Positions 8,590-17,496 are shown, counted from the first letter of the stretch. The stretch: DNA of 64,000 nt from Lewinellaceae bacterium (GCA_020636275.1 JACJYD010000004.1:248001-312000); one strand, 5' to 3'. The notes: generated by a model not told the origin, from the letters alone. Translations and numbers: made by a program.

Positions 8590-9696
8590 TTAGGGACTGA
8601 TCACGGAAATGGTTCCCCGCCATCCCGCCTCCCGTATTTTCTCATCCTGCAAAAGTGTCGATTTTATCACATAAAAATAAACCCCCTTCTCCACCGGTGT
8701 TCCATTATAATAACCATCCCAACGGAAATTTGGATCATCGGAGGAAAAAATCAACTGCCCGGCACGGTCAAAGATCTGAATATCCAACGCCAAAAGGGGA
8801 CATGGAGTATACAATTCAAAGTAATCATTGACGCCGTTCCCGTCCGGAGAGAAGCAATTCGGCAGATAGACCGGGCAAGTGGACTCAGCGGTTTCAGCTG
8901 AAAAAAACGCCGCCGCCGCTGGTCCCGGCGCCAGGGTGTCGGAAACGGGCGCCGGCAACTCCCCCCGGATCGTTTCATCCGGATCGTAGACCCTCAGGTC
9001 GAACGAATCGAAAAAGTAATAGGCAGTCGGGAAAGTAGTGTTGAAAAAATGCCGGACCAGGGTGTGCCCATCATCTTCAAAATTTCCTACGGTGAAGAAC
9101 CGGTAGGGTTTGTCCGCTTCAAACGTAAAGCGCAGCTGCCGCCAGGTCATCGAATACAGGACCTCCTGAACCGCCAGTTGCGGCTTCACCAGGATGGGAG
9201 TCGCTCCGGTTTGCGCAGGGGGTTCTTCCGAAAAATAGATACCCAGCCCTCCGATCCCATAGCCCCCTGCAGTGCCGGAACCCTGATTTCCATTGGACAC
9301 AAAAAAGGAAAAGGTATACGTGACGCCGACCTCCAGGGGCTGGGACAGGGACTGGGACAGGTATTCGCGAAAATCCGAATGCCGGGGACTCCAGACCGTA
9401 GCGCCCATCACTCCGTCGCCGGACTGAGGTTCGATCGTTCCAAAAGAAGAATGGGGCAAGCGCGCCTGCCCGCTCGCCGCCCGGTGCAGAAAATCGGGCG
9501 TGGGCGCCGGGAATCCGCGCCCTTCTCCCACATTGGTCCACCCCTCTGCCTGATACCACTGGCCCGCTCCGTCGGGGAGCTGCCGGTATTGTTCAAATCC
9601 CGGATTGGAGACCAGGTTTTGCGTCCAGGCAAGGACCGGGGAAAATACGGCGATCAGAAAAACATAAATTCCCTGACGCCATTTCATGTGATGCAT
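8590..9696 (-). CDS. Type IX secreted protein, gliding-type (B) C-terminal domain
   Basis: This 368-aa protein has a signal peptide (start at 9696 or the inner ATG at 9687). After a beta-rich region, perhaps carbohydrate-binding, comes the gliding motility-associated C-terminal domain: LPNCFSPDGNGVNDYF, LDIQIFDRAGQLIF, WDGYYNG, GVYFYVI. That domain marks proteins sent out by the type IX system and anchored or shed by the B route. The function of the main domain is not recognised. It follows the FISUMP gene's divergent end and ends 38 bases from that gene's start. Confidence 0.8.
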   Translation of the reverse strand: MHHMKWRQGIYVFLIAVFSPVLAWTQNLVSNPGFEQYRQLPDGAGQWYQAEGWTNVGEGRGFPAPTPDFLHRAASGQARLPHSSFGTIEPQSGDGVMGATVWSPRHSDFREYLSQSLSQPLEVGVTYTFSFFVSNGNQGSGTAGGYGIGGLGIYFSEEPPAQTGATPILVKPQLAVQEVLYSMTWRQLRFTFEADKPYRFFTVGNFEDDGHTLVRHFFNTTFPTAYYFFDSFDLRVYDPDETIRGELPAPVSDTLAPGPAAAAFFSAETAESTCPVYLPNCFSPDGNGVNDYFELYTPCPLLALDIQIFDRAGQLIFSSDDPNFRWDGYYNGTPVEKGVYFYVIKSTLLQDEKIREAGWRGTISVISP

Positions 9697-9729
9697 ATCC
9701 AGTATGTATTTTCAATTGTTCAACTTGCG

Positions 9730-9896
9730 TCATCCCGAATTTTGAAAAAGCTCAAAAATAAAATGAACCGCGAAGGCGCTAAGAACGCTAAGACATTGGA
9801 CCTTTACAACTACCTGTGGCGCCAAAGCAGAATGTCTTTGCGTCCTTTGCGTCTTTGCGGTAAATAAACATCAAAGAATCCAAAAATTCGGAATGA
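9730..9896. repeat. Inverted-repeat element, copy A
   Basis: The outer ends are TCATCCCGAATTTT (9730-9743) and AAAATTCGGAATGA (9883-9896). Inside is a second, longer inverted repeat: AACCGCGAAGGCGCTAAGAA (from 9766) against TCTTTGCGTCTTTGCGGT (to 9861). Copy B at 12665 shares both the inner arms and the right flank. It is a dispersed non-coding element of MITE type. Confidence 0.65.
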
Positions 9897-9955
9897 GATT
9901 CATGTTTTATATTCCTCCAATAGAGGTGCCAACTAAGTTCTCTGACAGAATTAAT

Positions 9956-10024
9956 TTATAAGGACTGTGGCCGGCGGCCGCAGTCCTTATAAGCATATTT
10001 CGCCGCCGCCGGCGGCGAAATATG
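9956..10024. repeat. Pair of adjacent long hairpins
   Basis: The first hairpin (9956-9992) has a 17-bp stem with one G-T pair and the loop GGC. The second (9994-10024) has a 14-bp stem, CATATTTCGCCGCC, and the loop GCC. One base separates them. The same layout with unrelated sequence recurs at 28110-28185. 9697-10204 holds only repeats and a promoter. Confidence 0.7.
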
Positions 10025-10064
10025 TTTGATTAATTTTGTCGCACTACTTAAGCACAATAGGAAT

Positions 10065-10120
10065 AGGACTTACACACTTTTTAAAAATCTTTCAATACGC
10101 AATATGCGTAACTCTTCTGT
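10065..10120. repeat. Short element with GGACTTACGC-type ends, copy 2
   Basis: It begins AGGACTTACACAC and ends TGCGTAACTCTTCTGT, matching the reversed ends of the element at 6681-6747. Its right end touches the -7 box of the next gene. Confidence 0.4.
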
Positions 10121-10127
10121 AACTTTG
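10120..10127 (+). promoter_or_regulatory. -7 promoter box
   Basis: TAACTTTG fits the TAnnTTTG box, 78 bases before the ATG at 10205. No good -33 TTG is visible; the short repeat element occupies that place. Confidence 0.4.
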
Positions 10128-10204
10128 GCGAAGAACAATACGGCATCAAAGTACGTAAACTCCGGAGAAATTACTAAGTTGCAGGTCCTACAAATCATCG
10201 TCCT

Positions 10205-12661
10205 ATGAGAATCCAAATTTTCTTTTCCCTGCTATTCGCAACCCTAGCCATCACGGGCTTTTCCCAAGCCCTGAGCGGCAATTACACCATCGATAAAAAC
10301 CTCCCCACGGGTGGGGTCAATTTCCAGTCCTTCGGCGATTTTGCTGCCAGTTTGAATGCTAACGGCGTCTCGGGAGACGTCGTCGCGACCGTTGAACCGG
10401 GCTCCGGTCCCTACCAGGAACAGGTTGTCTTCAGCAATATTGCAGGCACAGGACCCAACGCCACCATCACCCTGGAGGGCAGCGGAGAGGTCATTACCGC
10501 GCTCACCAATACGGACAACCGCCACGTGGTTCGCCTGGCCAATTGCCAGTACTTCACCATAAATAACCTTCATGTTGCCTGGGATCCCACCTCGACCAGC
10601 GGGTTCTATGGCATTCACATTTACCAAACCGGCAATCACATCACGATCAGCAATTGCAATGTCGATATGTCGGGGGCGACCAGTACGCTCATCGGCGCCT
10701 ATATCGCCTCCGGGTCGACCATCAGCATCCTGGAAGGGGGCGATTTTCACGACATCCTCATCACCCAAAACGTATCGACCGGGGGTGGCTATGGCGCTTC
10801 CGTCTTTGGCCTGGCCTCGCCATTGGCCACTAACATCGAGATCTCCAATAATGAATTTTACAGCGCCCACTCCAATTCGGTATACATCCGCGAAACGGAC
10901 GGCGTCCACATTCACCACAATTTCATCGACAAACTCACCTCCCAGGTAACTTCCTGGAACGCCATTCAGATCGCCCAGAACGCCAATATCAATGCCGACA
11001 TCCACGACAACTACATCCAAATTTCGCAGACGGCTAACGGTACGGCTCCCACCGTCAGGGGGATCTACCTGTTTAACGGCACCGGCCACAAGGTGTACAA
11101 CAACGTCATTACCAACATTCAGATGCAGTCGAGTGATTTTACCGCTATCGAGGTTCGCACCGGCGCAACGGCCCCGGAGATCTATTTCAACACCATTTCT
11201 ATTGACAATCCCGAAAATACTTCGGGCGACCTGGCGGGCATCAAAGAGAGCCTGACCAATACAAACAGTATTCTCCGGAATAACGTCATCAGCATGTCCC
11301 AACCCTGCACCGGGCTAAAATCAGGCCTGGTGCTGGCCACCAACTCCAACCCGGCGGTCGCATTCGACAGCGACTACAACGACATTTACGTACCAGGAGG
11401 GAATGTGGCACAAAAAGGGTCGTTGACCACCATCGTCACCTACCCCACGCTGTCCCAATGGCAGAGCGTGAGCGGACAGGACGGCAACAGTTACGACCTC
11501 GACCCGGGTTTTCTGTCCCCCCTCCAGCCCCAACCCACCAACCAGAACCTGAACAATAAAGGCATCCAGATCTCCGGCATTACAATCGATTTCCTGGGGA
11601 TCAACCGCAACAATCCGCCCGATATGGGGGCGTACGAGTTTGGCGGTTGTCCGCCGCCCAGCGCGCCGGCCCAGGTATTTGGAGAGACGGAACTATGCAT
11701 CAACACCAGTGGCGCCGTTTACTCGATCGACCCGGTAACAGGCGCTACGGGTTATACCTGGACCGTGCCCAATGGCGCCAGCATCACTTCCGGCCAGGGC
11801 ACGACGACCATTTCAGTCGACTTCGGCACCCAATCGGGCAACATCGGCGTGGCGGTTGAAGACACCTGCGGATTAGGCGCTCCTGCCTTATTGCCGGTCA
11901 GCCTGATCACCGCCCCGGCCACTCCCGGGCCCATCACCGGTCCCGGCGCCGTTTGCGAGGGAACGCCAAGTGTCACCTACACCGTATCAAATGTGCCCGG
12001 GGCTACAACCTATACCTGGACGGTGCCCTCCGGCGTGACGATCCAGTCGGGACAAGGCTCCAACATCATCATCCTGCAGATCGGCGAGGCGGATCCCAGT
12101 TCGGGCACGATCTCGGTAGTGGCCCAAAACGACTGCGGCAGCAGCGCCCCCTCCAACTACACGCTGCTCGTTTACCCACCCACGACCGTTACGCTCAATA
12201 TCCCGCAAGACACCGTTTGCCTCAATGCAGCGCCTTTTGCCCTCACGGGCGGCGACCCGGTTGACGGCGAATATTCCGGTCCCGGCGTCGATGCCGGTAT
12301 GTTTGACCCCATGGCCGCCGGTCTCGGCGCCCACACGATCACACTGACGTACCAGGACGAGTTTGGGTGCACCTATTCCGACACGGACGTGATCGTAGTC
12401 GATGCCTGTACCGGCACGAAGGAAGCTGCCGCGCCCAATGTCGGATGGACCCTTTATCCCAACCCCACGACCGGGATCGCGAAGATCCGGGGATTGGGAA
12501 CGGTCATTCCCCGCATCCGGGTATACAACCGGCTGGGGAGAATGCTTTTGGAAAAAGAAGGGTTGGATCTGGATCTTTCGGCCTATCCGGCCGGGCTGTA
12601 TTTGATCGAAGTGAATACGGGGCTGGAAACGAGTGTAAAACGCCTGATCCTTCAAAAATAA
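10205..12661 (+). CDS. Type IX secreted parallel beta-helix protein with PKD-like modules
   Basis: This 818-aa protein has a signal peptide (MRIQIFFSLLFATLAITGFS). About residues 80-430 have the repeated short strands of a right-handed beta-helix (HITISNCNVD, NIEISNNEFY, VHIHHNFID, IHDNYIQI). Then come two or three PKD/Ig-like repeats (TGYTWTVPNGASI, TTYTWTVPSGVTI). The end is a type A type IX sorting domain (LYPNPTTGIAKI ... YPAGLYLIEV). It is probably a cell-surface or released protein; the helix could bind or cleave a polysaccharide, but no catalytic residues can be assigned. Confidence 0.85.
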   Translation: MRIQIFFSLLFATLAITGFSQALSGNYTIDKNLPTGGVNFQSFGDFAASLNANGVSGDVVATVEPGSGPYQEQVVFSNIAGTGPNATITLEGSGEVITALTNTDNRHVVRLANCQYFTINNLHVAWDPTSTSGFYGIHIYQTGNHITISNCNVDMSGATSTLIGAYIASGSTISILEGGDFHDILITQNVSTGGGYGASVFGLASPLATNIEISNNEFYSAHSNSVYIRETDGVHIHHNFIDKLTSQVTSWNAIQIAQNANINADIHDNYIQISQTANGTAPTVRGIYLFNGTGHKVYNNVITNIQMQSSDFTAIEVRTGATAPEIYFNTISIDNPENTSGDLAGIKESLTNTNSILRNNVISMSQPCTGLKSGLVLATNSNPAVAFDSDYNDIYVPGGNVAQKGSLTTIVTYPTLSQWQSVSGQDGNSYDLDPGFLSPLQPQPTNQNLNNKGIQISGITIDFLGINRNNPPDMGAYEFGGCPPPSAPAQVFGETELCINTSGAVYSIDPVTGATGYTWTVPNGASITSGQGTTTISVDFGTQSGNIGVAVEDTCGLGAPALLPVSLITAPATPGPITGPGAVCEGTPSVTYTVSNVPGATTYTWTVPSGVTIQSGQGSNIIILQIGEADPSSGTISVVAQNDCGSSAPSNYTLLVYPPTTVTLNIPQDTVCLNAAPFALTGGDPVDGEYSGPGVDAGMFDPMAAGLGAHTITLTYQDEFGCTYSDTDVIVVDACTGTKEAAAPNVGWTLYPNPTTGIAKIRGLGTVIPRIRVYNRLGRMLLEKEGLDLDLSAYPAGLYLIEVNTGLETSVKRLILQK

Positions 12662-12664
12662 ATG

Positions 12665-12809
12665 AACCGCAAAGGCGCCAAGGACGCTAAGACATTCGAC
12701 TTGGGCACAATAGGTAATTTTAAAATCCGATGTCTTAGCGTTCTTTGCGCCTTTGCGGTTAAAAAACATCCCACCAAAGAATCCAAAAATTCGGGATGAC
12801 TCCTGTTTT
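12665..12809. repeat. Inverted-repeat element, copy B
   Basis: The 31-base arms at 12665-12695 (AACCGCAAAGGCGCCAAGGA...) and 12730-12760 pair at 29 of 31 positions. The right flank carries CCAAAAATTCGGGATGACTC, as copy A does, and ends CTGTTTT. It begins 3 bases past the stop of the beta-helix gene, so the hairpin may also end its transcript. Confidence 0.65.
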
Positions 12810-12908
12810 CTAAATAAAATCATCCCAGGAGGGTGACAATAATCACCCCCCGGTAAAGACGGAAATCTATAAATTGCCCCACAAATTTTTCACCAAACGC
12901 AGACTCAA

Positions 12909-13310
12909 ATGAAAAACATTTTATTTCTGGCTTTCCTGTTCGTATGCTTTTTAGGTATTTCCCAGACTGCCGGCGCGCAAGACTGGCCCGAGTTGAAAAC
13001 GTTCCACGGTGTCATGTCGCAGACCTTCCACCCGATGCAGGAAGGCGACTTCCAACCCATCCGGGAGCGCAGTGGCGAGATGGCGGCCAAAGCCAAAGCC
13101 GTTGCCAAATCGGCTATTCCGGAGGAATATAAAAGCAAGGAGATCCTCGTTGCCGTCAAGCAACTGGCCAAAGACAGCAAGGCATTGGACAAACTGATCA
13201 AGAAAAACGGAACGGACGAAGCCATCGGCAAATCCCTGACCGCCCTGCACGATGTGTTCCACCGGATCATGGGCCTGTGCAACGACCACGAAGAACACGA
13301 AGGTAACTGA
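12909..13310 (+). CDS. Small secreted helical protein of unknown function
   Basis: This 133-aa protein has a signal peptide (MKNILFLAFLFVCFLGIS, cleavage near AGA/Q). The mature part is all-helical and Lys/Ala-rich, with histidines near both ends (FHGVMSQTFHPM; LHDVFHRIMGLCNDHEEH). The layout recalls four-helix periplasmic proteins that bind metal or heme, but there is no CXXCH motif, so that is only a guess. Confidence 0.65.
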   Translation: MKNILFLAFLFVCFLGISQTAGAQDWPELKTFHGVMSQTFHPMQEGDFQPIRERSGEMAAKAKAVAKSAIPEEYKSKEILVAVKQLAKDSKALDKLIKKNGTDEAIGKSLTALHDVFHRIMGLCNDHEEHEGN

Positions 13311-13426
13311 TAGAAAAATTGCCAGGCAATACCTAGGCGTTTTATATCCCCCTTTCAGAGGCCGTTCGTAATTGGGGGTCCCGGTTTTGGGATCGTACTC
13401 TTACACAACGGCCTTTTCATTTTGAC

Positions 13427-13459
13427 AATAGAGATGCGAGCGAAGTCCGCATCTCTATT
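13427..13459. repeat. Palindrome, 15-bp stem with 3-nt loop
   Basis: AATAGAGATGCG pairs with CGCATCTCTATT, and the stem can close to the loop GAA with one mismatch. It lies 12 bases before the ATG of the HD-domain gene and could fold in its leader. Confidence 0.55.
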
Positions 13460-13471
13460 TAATTTTTGGAA

Positions 13472-14125
13472 ATGGAGACTCAACCAATAATCGAAAAGAC
13501 CGTCGCCTTTGTCCAGGCCACCCTGGCCGGCGCCGAGGCCGGTCACGACTGGGCGCACACGCGGCGGGTGTGGAAAAACGCCGAGGCCATCGCCCGGACC
13601 GAGGCCGTCGATCCGCTGGTAGTGGCGCTGGGAGCGCTGTTGCACGACATCGCCGACGCCAAATTTCACGAGGGGGATGAAGAAGTGGGGCCACGGATGG
13701 CCCGGGCCTTTCTAGAATCCCTCCCGGTCGACGAACCGGTCATTCACCACGTCGAGCAGATCATCCGGAACATCTCCTTCAAGGGAGGCAACTTTGCCGC
13801 CGCCTTCCACTCGCCCGAGCTGGCCGTGGTCCAGGATGCCGACCGGCTGGACGCCATCGGCGCCATCGGCATCGCCAGGGCCTTCCACTACGGCGGTTTC
13901 CGCAACCGGGAGCTCTACAATCCCGATATCCCGCCCAACCTGAATATGAGCAAAGAGGAATACAAAAAGAGCACCGCGCCCACCATCAACCATTTCTACG
14001 AAAAGCTGCTGCTGCTGAAAGACCGCATGCACACCCAAACCGGCCGGCGCATGGCCGAGGACAGGCACCGGTATATGGAGGGTTTTTTGGAGGAGTTTTT
14101 GGAGGAGTGGGAAGGGAGGAGGTAG
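13472..14125 (+). CDS. HD-domain phosphohydrolase (YedJ-like)
   Basis: The start is the ATG at 13472 (METQPIIEK) rather than the TTG two codons earlier. The ~217-aa protein has the HD metal-binding residues: GHDWAHTRRVW, ALLHDIADAKF, and a later VVQDADRLDAIGAIG. Proteins of this uncharacterised HD group are thought to hydrolyse nucleotides or other phosphate esters in the cytoplasm. It is monocistronic, and a 22-base palindrome lies downstream at 14261. Confidence 0.85.
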   Translation: METQPIIEKTVAFVQATLAGAEAGHDWAHTRRVWKNAEAIARTEAVDPLVVALGALLHDIADAKFHEGDEEVGPRMARAFLESLPVDEPVIHHVEQIIRNISFKGGNFAAAFHSPELAVVQDADRLDAIGAIGIARAFHYGGFRNRELYNPDIPPNLNMSKEEYKKSTAPTINHFYEKLLLLKDRMHTQTGRRMAEDRHRYMEGFLEEFLEEWEGRR

Positions 14126-14260
14126 GTGCGGAGGTGGTGAATCCCCCCCGGACTCCAGCCCTATACAAAAAAAATTTTATTTTCGAGGTGATTTCGGTCA
14201 GTAAAAGCCGTGCAAAATGTCATTTTCTCGTAAAGACTCCCCCTCTATTTTTAGCCCATC

Positions 14261-14282
14261 TTTGCGCAGAGCCCTGCGCAAA
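14261..14282. repeat. Short palindrome
   Basis: TTTGCGCAG and CTGCGCAAA surround AGCC, 58 bases before the ATG at 14340. It could be an operator or a leader hairpin. Nothing else stands out in 14126-14339. Confidence 0.4.
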
Positions 14283-14339
14283 GCACATTTCACCATTAAG
14301 CAACCAATTCTAGCCGTCCATTTTCAAAATATTCTTGCC

Positions 14340-14726
14340 ATGAAAAAATCGAGCTTTCTCTACACCGCTATGGCCTTCTTGGTCATGCTGCTGTTCAGCC
14401 AGTGTTTTTACGACACGATCGTTCCCGACCCTATTGAATTACCCGATGAGGTCAGCTTTCAGGCCGACATCCTTCCCATCTTCAATGCCAGCTGCAATAT
14501 GAGCGGGTGCCACAACACCGGAGGTATTGCGCCGGACCTCTCCGAAGCCAATGCGTTCACTTCCCTGATCGCCGGGAATTACGTGGTGAAAACGGCTCCG
14601 GAAACCAGCGTTCTATACCAATGGATGCTGGGCAATGAGGCTATCAACATGCCTCCTTCCGGACCGGATGCTACTTACAATGCACTGGTTTTGCAATGGA
14701 TCACCGAAGGTGCTTTTAACAATTAA
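14340..14726 (+). CDS. Cytochrome c-like membrane-anchored protein with CX4CH
   Basis: The start is the ATG at 14340 (MKKSSFLYTA), which gives a proper signal sequence; the longer frame does not. Cys22 after LLFSQ may be lipid-modified, though the Gln before it is unusual for a lipobox. The mature protein contains FNASCNMSGCHNTGG (C52, C57, H58), a CX4CH version of the heme c motif, and a possible distal ligand in AINMPPSG. Related Bacteroidota proteins are annotated as cytochrome c domains. The DUF5777 barrel gene starts 12 bases on, so the two probably form an operon. Confidence 0.65.
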   Translation: MKKSSFLYTAMAFLVMLLFSQCFYDTIVPDPIELPDEVSFQADILPIFNASCNMSGCHNTGGIAPDLSEANAFTSLIAGNYVVKTAPETSVLYQWMLGNEAINMPPSGPDATYNALVLQWITEGAFNN

Positions 14727-14737
14727 AAACTAAAGAC

Positions 14738-15730
14738 ATGACTTCCAATAAATTTTTCCCGTCCAAATTGCAGCATGTCATCATGCTGATCGTCTTTGTG
14801 CTCTCCTCCAGCATAGTATTCGCTCAAAAGGATGCCGACGTAAGCGCTATTCCTATTCTCAGCAGGGGCGTCCAGCGGGTTGGTAACACCTTTGAGAGCG
14901 TATGGCTCATCGACAATCAAACTACTCAAGTACCGCTCATCGGGGTCGCCGAATTGGATATTTTGCACCGCTTTGGTACCGTCGTTAACGGATACAGCGA
15001 CTTTTTCGGCTTATATGCGCCCTCCAATATCCGGATCGGGCTCAGCTATGTGCCCATCAAAAACCTGCAGATCGGATTTGGATTTACGAAAGAACGCATG
15101 CTCTGGGACTATTTTGCCAAATACGCTCTTCTCCGCGAGAAAAACCAGGGCGGCAACTCCCCCGTTAGCCTGACCTACTTCGTAAATATGGGCCTGGATA
15201 CGCGTCCAAAAGACAACTTCAAACACGTTCAAAACCGCTACAGCTTTTTCCACCAGCTGATGGTGTCCCGGAAACTCACCCGGGATCTATCCCTGCAGGC
15301 GCATGTCAGCTTATCTCACTTCAACACCGTACCGGGCATCCTGGACGATAAAGGAGAAGTGGTAGCTCAAATGAAGCACGACCACATTGCTGTAGGCGCG
15401 CTGGGACGCTGGAAGTTATCCGATGCGTTTGCCCTCATTGCCAATTTCGACATGCCCATTACGCAACATCCGACCAATAACCCGAAGCCGAACATCAGCG
15501 GCGGGATTGAGATCGCGACCCCATTGCATACCTTCCAGGTATACCTGGGCAATTTCAAATGGCTGGTGCCGCAATACAACAACGTATTCAACCAGAATGA
15601 CTTCTCAAAAGGCCAATTTGTGATCGGCTTCAACGTGACCCGCCTTCTGGATATGCAGGAAGAAGACCTGCTGGATATGATGTTCCACCGCAAATCAAAA
15701 ATGAACCTCGAAGAAGGAGGACACCACTAA
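14738..15730 (+). CDS. DUF5777 outer-membrane beta-barrel protein
   Basis: This 330-aa protein has a signal peptide ending near VFAQ. The body is alternating beta strands and includes AELDILHRFGTVVNGYSDFF, typical of DUF5777, ending in a His-containing tail. It should form a barrel in the outer membrane. The close link to the cytochrome-like gene suggests a shared role in electron transfer or in handling a small redox solute; that is inference. Confidence 0.75.
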   Translation: MTSNKFFPSKLQHVIMLIVFVLSSSIVFAQKDADVSAIPILSRGVQRVGNTFESVWLIDNQTTQVPLIGVAELDILHRFGTVVNGYSDFFGLYAPSNIRIGLSYVPIKNLQIGFGFTKERMLWDYFAKYALLREKNQGGNSPVSLTYFVNMGLDTRPKDNFKHVQNRYSFFHQLMVSRKLTRDLSLQAHVSLSHFNTVPGILDDKGEVVAQMKHDHIAVGALGRWKLSDAFALIANFDMPITQHPTNNPKPNISGGIEIATPLHTFQVYLGNFKWLVPQYNNVFNQNDFSKGQFVIGFNVTRLLDMQEEDLLDMMFHRKSKMNLEEGGHH

Positions 15731-15750
15731 TCTTCTTTTCGATTGTTAAT

Positions 15751-15784
15751 AAGGGGAGCACCGGTTGCAGCTGGTGCTCCTCTT
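15751..15784 (+). terminator. Probable rho-independent terminator
   Basis: AAGGGGAGCACC pairs with GGTGCTCCTCTT (G-T pairs allowed) and the stem closes to a 4-base loop. TTCTGT follows. It lies 20 bases past the DUF5777 stop. Confidence 0.55.
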
Positions 15785-15802
15785 TCTGTAAACACAACAC
15801 CC

Positions 15803-16279
15803 ATGCCAACCAAAGCTTTCCAGGACCACTACCCCGACGATTCCGCCCACTGCTACGGCTGCGGCTACCTCAACCCTCACGGACACCAACTCAAAAGCTA
15901 TTGGGATGGGGACGAAACGATCGCGGAATACACGCCCAAGTCCTACCATACGGCTTTCCCCGGGTATGTCTATGGCGGACTCATCGCCTCCCTCATCGAT
16001 TGCCACGGCACAGGTAGCGCCGCCGCTGCCATGGCCCGCGCGCAGAACCGCGCGATCGACAGCGACCCGCCGCTGCGCTTTGTGACGGCTGCCCTGAAAG
16101 TTGACTACCTCCGCCCTACCCCCCTCGGCCCGCCGCTGAAATTGCGCGGGACCATCGCCGAAGTGAAAGGCCGTAAAGTGGTTGTGCAGATCACCCTGTC
16201 CGCCAATGACGAGGTCTGTGCCAAAGGGGAAGTAGTAGCGATCCTGGTGCCGGATAAAATGGTACAGCCCGACCTGTAA
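15803..16279 (+). CDS. PaaI-like hotdog-fold thioesterase
   Basis: The ATG at 15803 (MPTKAFQDHY) is preferred because the region before it holds the previous gene's terminator. The 158-aa protein has the hotdog pattern: HCYGCGYLNPHGHQL at the start, then GYVYGGLIASLIDCHGTGSA over the central helix and the strands DYLRPTPLGPPLKLRG and VVVQITLSAN. It would hydrolyse acyl-CoA thioesters in the cytoplasm; the substrate is unknown. Confidence 0.8.
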   Translation: MPTKAFQDHYPDDSAHCYGCGYLNPHGHQLKSYWDGDETIAEYTPKSYHTAFPGYVYGGLIASLIDCHGTGSAAAAMARAQNRAIDSDPPLRFVTAALKVDYLRPTPLGPPLKLRGTIAEVKGRKVVVQITLSANDEVCAKGEVVAILVPDKMVQPDL

Positions 16280-16304
16280 GGGCCTGTAAGGGCGAAACCC
16301 GTAA

Positions 16305-16324
16305 GGGCGAAATATCTTTCGCCC
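16305..16324. terminator. Hairpin between convergent genes
   Basis: GGGCGAAA and TTTCGCCC surround TATC, between the thioesterase gene and the minus-strand gene ending at 16352. Just before it GTAAGGGC occurs three times in a row (16277-16308). Confidence 0.5.
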
Positions 16325-16351
16325 CCCCCTCAGCCAATGCCTCACACCAAC

Positions 16352-17320
16352 CTAAAAATGCACCTTCTCCGAAAACCGGCCCCCGGTATCCAGCCGGCAG
16401 GTCACGACATATAGCCCTCGCCAGTTTTCGCCGGGCAGGAACAACTCCTGCGCCGGACCGGTCCGGGAAGCGATACGCCGTCCCGCCAGGTCGTAAAGGA
16501 TCAACTCCTCGATTTCCCCCTTCGCCGCACGGGCCCAAACGCCTTCCGAAGTCCAGGTCAGGGTCACCGGAGCTGCCGGCACTGCCTCCTCCGCACCGCT
16601 GATGGGAGGGACGCAGGCTCCATAAAGGGTAAAAGGTATGGACATAACCGGAGCGCCCTGGTCGAACGGGCCGGTCAGAGAGGAAGCCCAATATTGGGAC
16701 CTCGGCTCGAAAAGCATAAAATAGGGCTGCCCGGCTACGGGATTATCGTCGGTAGAAATGGAAAGGGTATAATCCCCGGGAGGCAGACACAGCGTGTCCT
16801 GGAATTGCTGCACGGTATCTTCGAGTGAAAAATCTTTGGCTACTTGCACCGCCCCTGCCTGATCCTTTACTGAATATGTAAAAAAACCATTGGTCAGCGC
16901 ACCGCCCAGGTTCGAGAAGTCAAAAATGAGGGTGTCGCAGTCCGTGCCCGGACAAAGAGGCTCGAAAATGTCGAATGTGCAGGCCAGATCGGTGTAGAAT
17001 CCCGTCCACAACTCCAGCGTGCCCTGAAAGGTATCCGAGGTGATCTGAGCATCGGGATATACCCCCAGGACAGCGATGTGAAAGGTTCCGATCCCGAAAA
17101 AGTTGACCACCTCTTTGGCAACGGTGTCGCCATTGGTATCGTAGAGGATAAAGCCCGGATAGTCAAAAATACTGGGGCTGTCGTTGGTCACTTCCACCAC
17201 CAGTTCCGCATTCGAAAAGGCGTCGTAGCGGATATCCTGGACCGTGACCAGGTCGCAGGGAGATTGGGCGGCCACCCCGGCGCCCAGGGCCAGGAAGAAA
17301 AACAGGTAGATTGTCTTCAT
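16352..17320 (-). CDS. Secreted protein with a degenerate type A sorting domain
   Basis: This 322-aa protein has a signal peptide (MKTIYLFFFLALGAGVAA). The body is beta-rich with paired cysteines (PLCPGTDCDTLIF; TLCLPPGDYTLSI), the latter typical of surface Ig-like modules. The last ~75 residues (LILYDLAGRRIAS ... GLYVVTCRLDTG) resemble a type IX type A sorting domain without the usual NP start. Function unknown. Confidence 0.65.
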   Translation of the reverse strand: MKTIYLFFFLALGAGVAAQSPCDLVTVQDIRYDAFSNAELVVEVTNDSPSIFDYPGFILYDTNGDTVAKEVVNFFGIGTFHIAVLGVYPDAQITSDTFQGTLELWTGFYTDLACTFDIFEPLCPGTDCDTLIFDFSNLGGALTNGFFTYSVKDQAGAVQVAKDFSLEDTVQQFQDTLCLPPGDYTLSISTDDNPVAGQPYFMLFEPRSQYWASSLTGPFDQGAPVMSIPFTLYGACVPPISGAEEAVPAAPVTLTWTSEGVWARAAKGEIEELILYDLAGRRIASRTGPAQELFLPGENWRGLYVVTCRLDTGGRFSEKVHF

Positions 17321-17447
17321 AGTTTAAAAGTAAGTGTTTTGTTTCAAAGCTCCTTTTAACAGCGGTTATTCCTGATTTTTGCCGCTGCGATCTCACCGGC
17401 AATTGTTCAGTTGTTATCGATGATAGATTTTCGGTAATCGGTTGGGG

Positions 17448-17496
17448 CCGTCAAATCACTTGGGATTATAACGGCCGACGATCGCAATGATCCCAA
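17448..17496. repeat. Half copy of the 35-bp palindrome plus a hairpin
   Basis: CGTCAAATCACTTGGGATTA at 17449-17468 matches the right half and flank of the palindrome at 3489-3523. TTGGGATTAT and ATGATCCCAA (17460-17469, 17487-17496) form a further stem. The rest of 17321-17537 shows nothing clear. Confidence 0.5.

Noticed and set aside
10026..10208. 60-codon plus-strand frame before the beta-helix gene
   Set aside because: It consists of the short repeat element and the promoter; the product has no protein-like pattern.
12663..12823. Reading frames inside the AACCGC repeats encoding phrases like NRKGAKNAK
   Set aside because: The same phrase appears wherever the repeat occurs, so it reflects the DNA repeat and not a gene. 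The one exception is the TonB receptor start.
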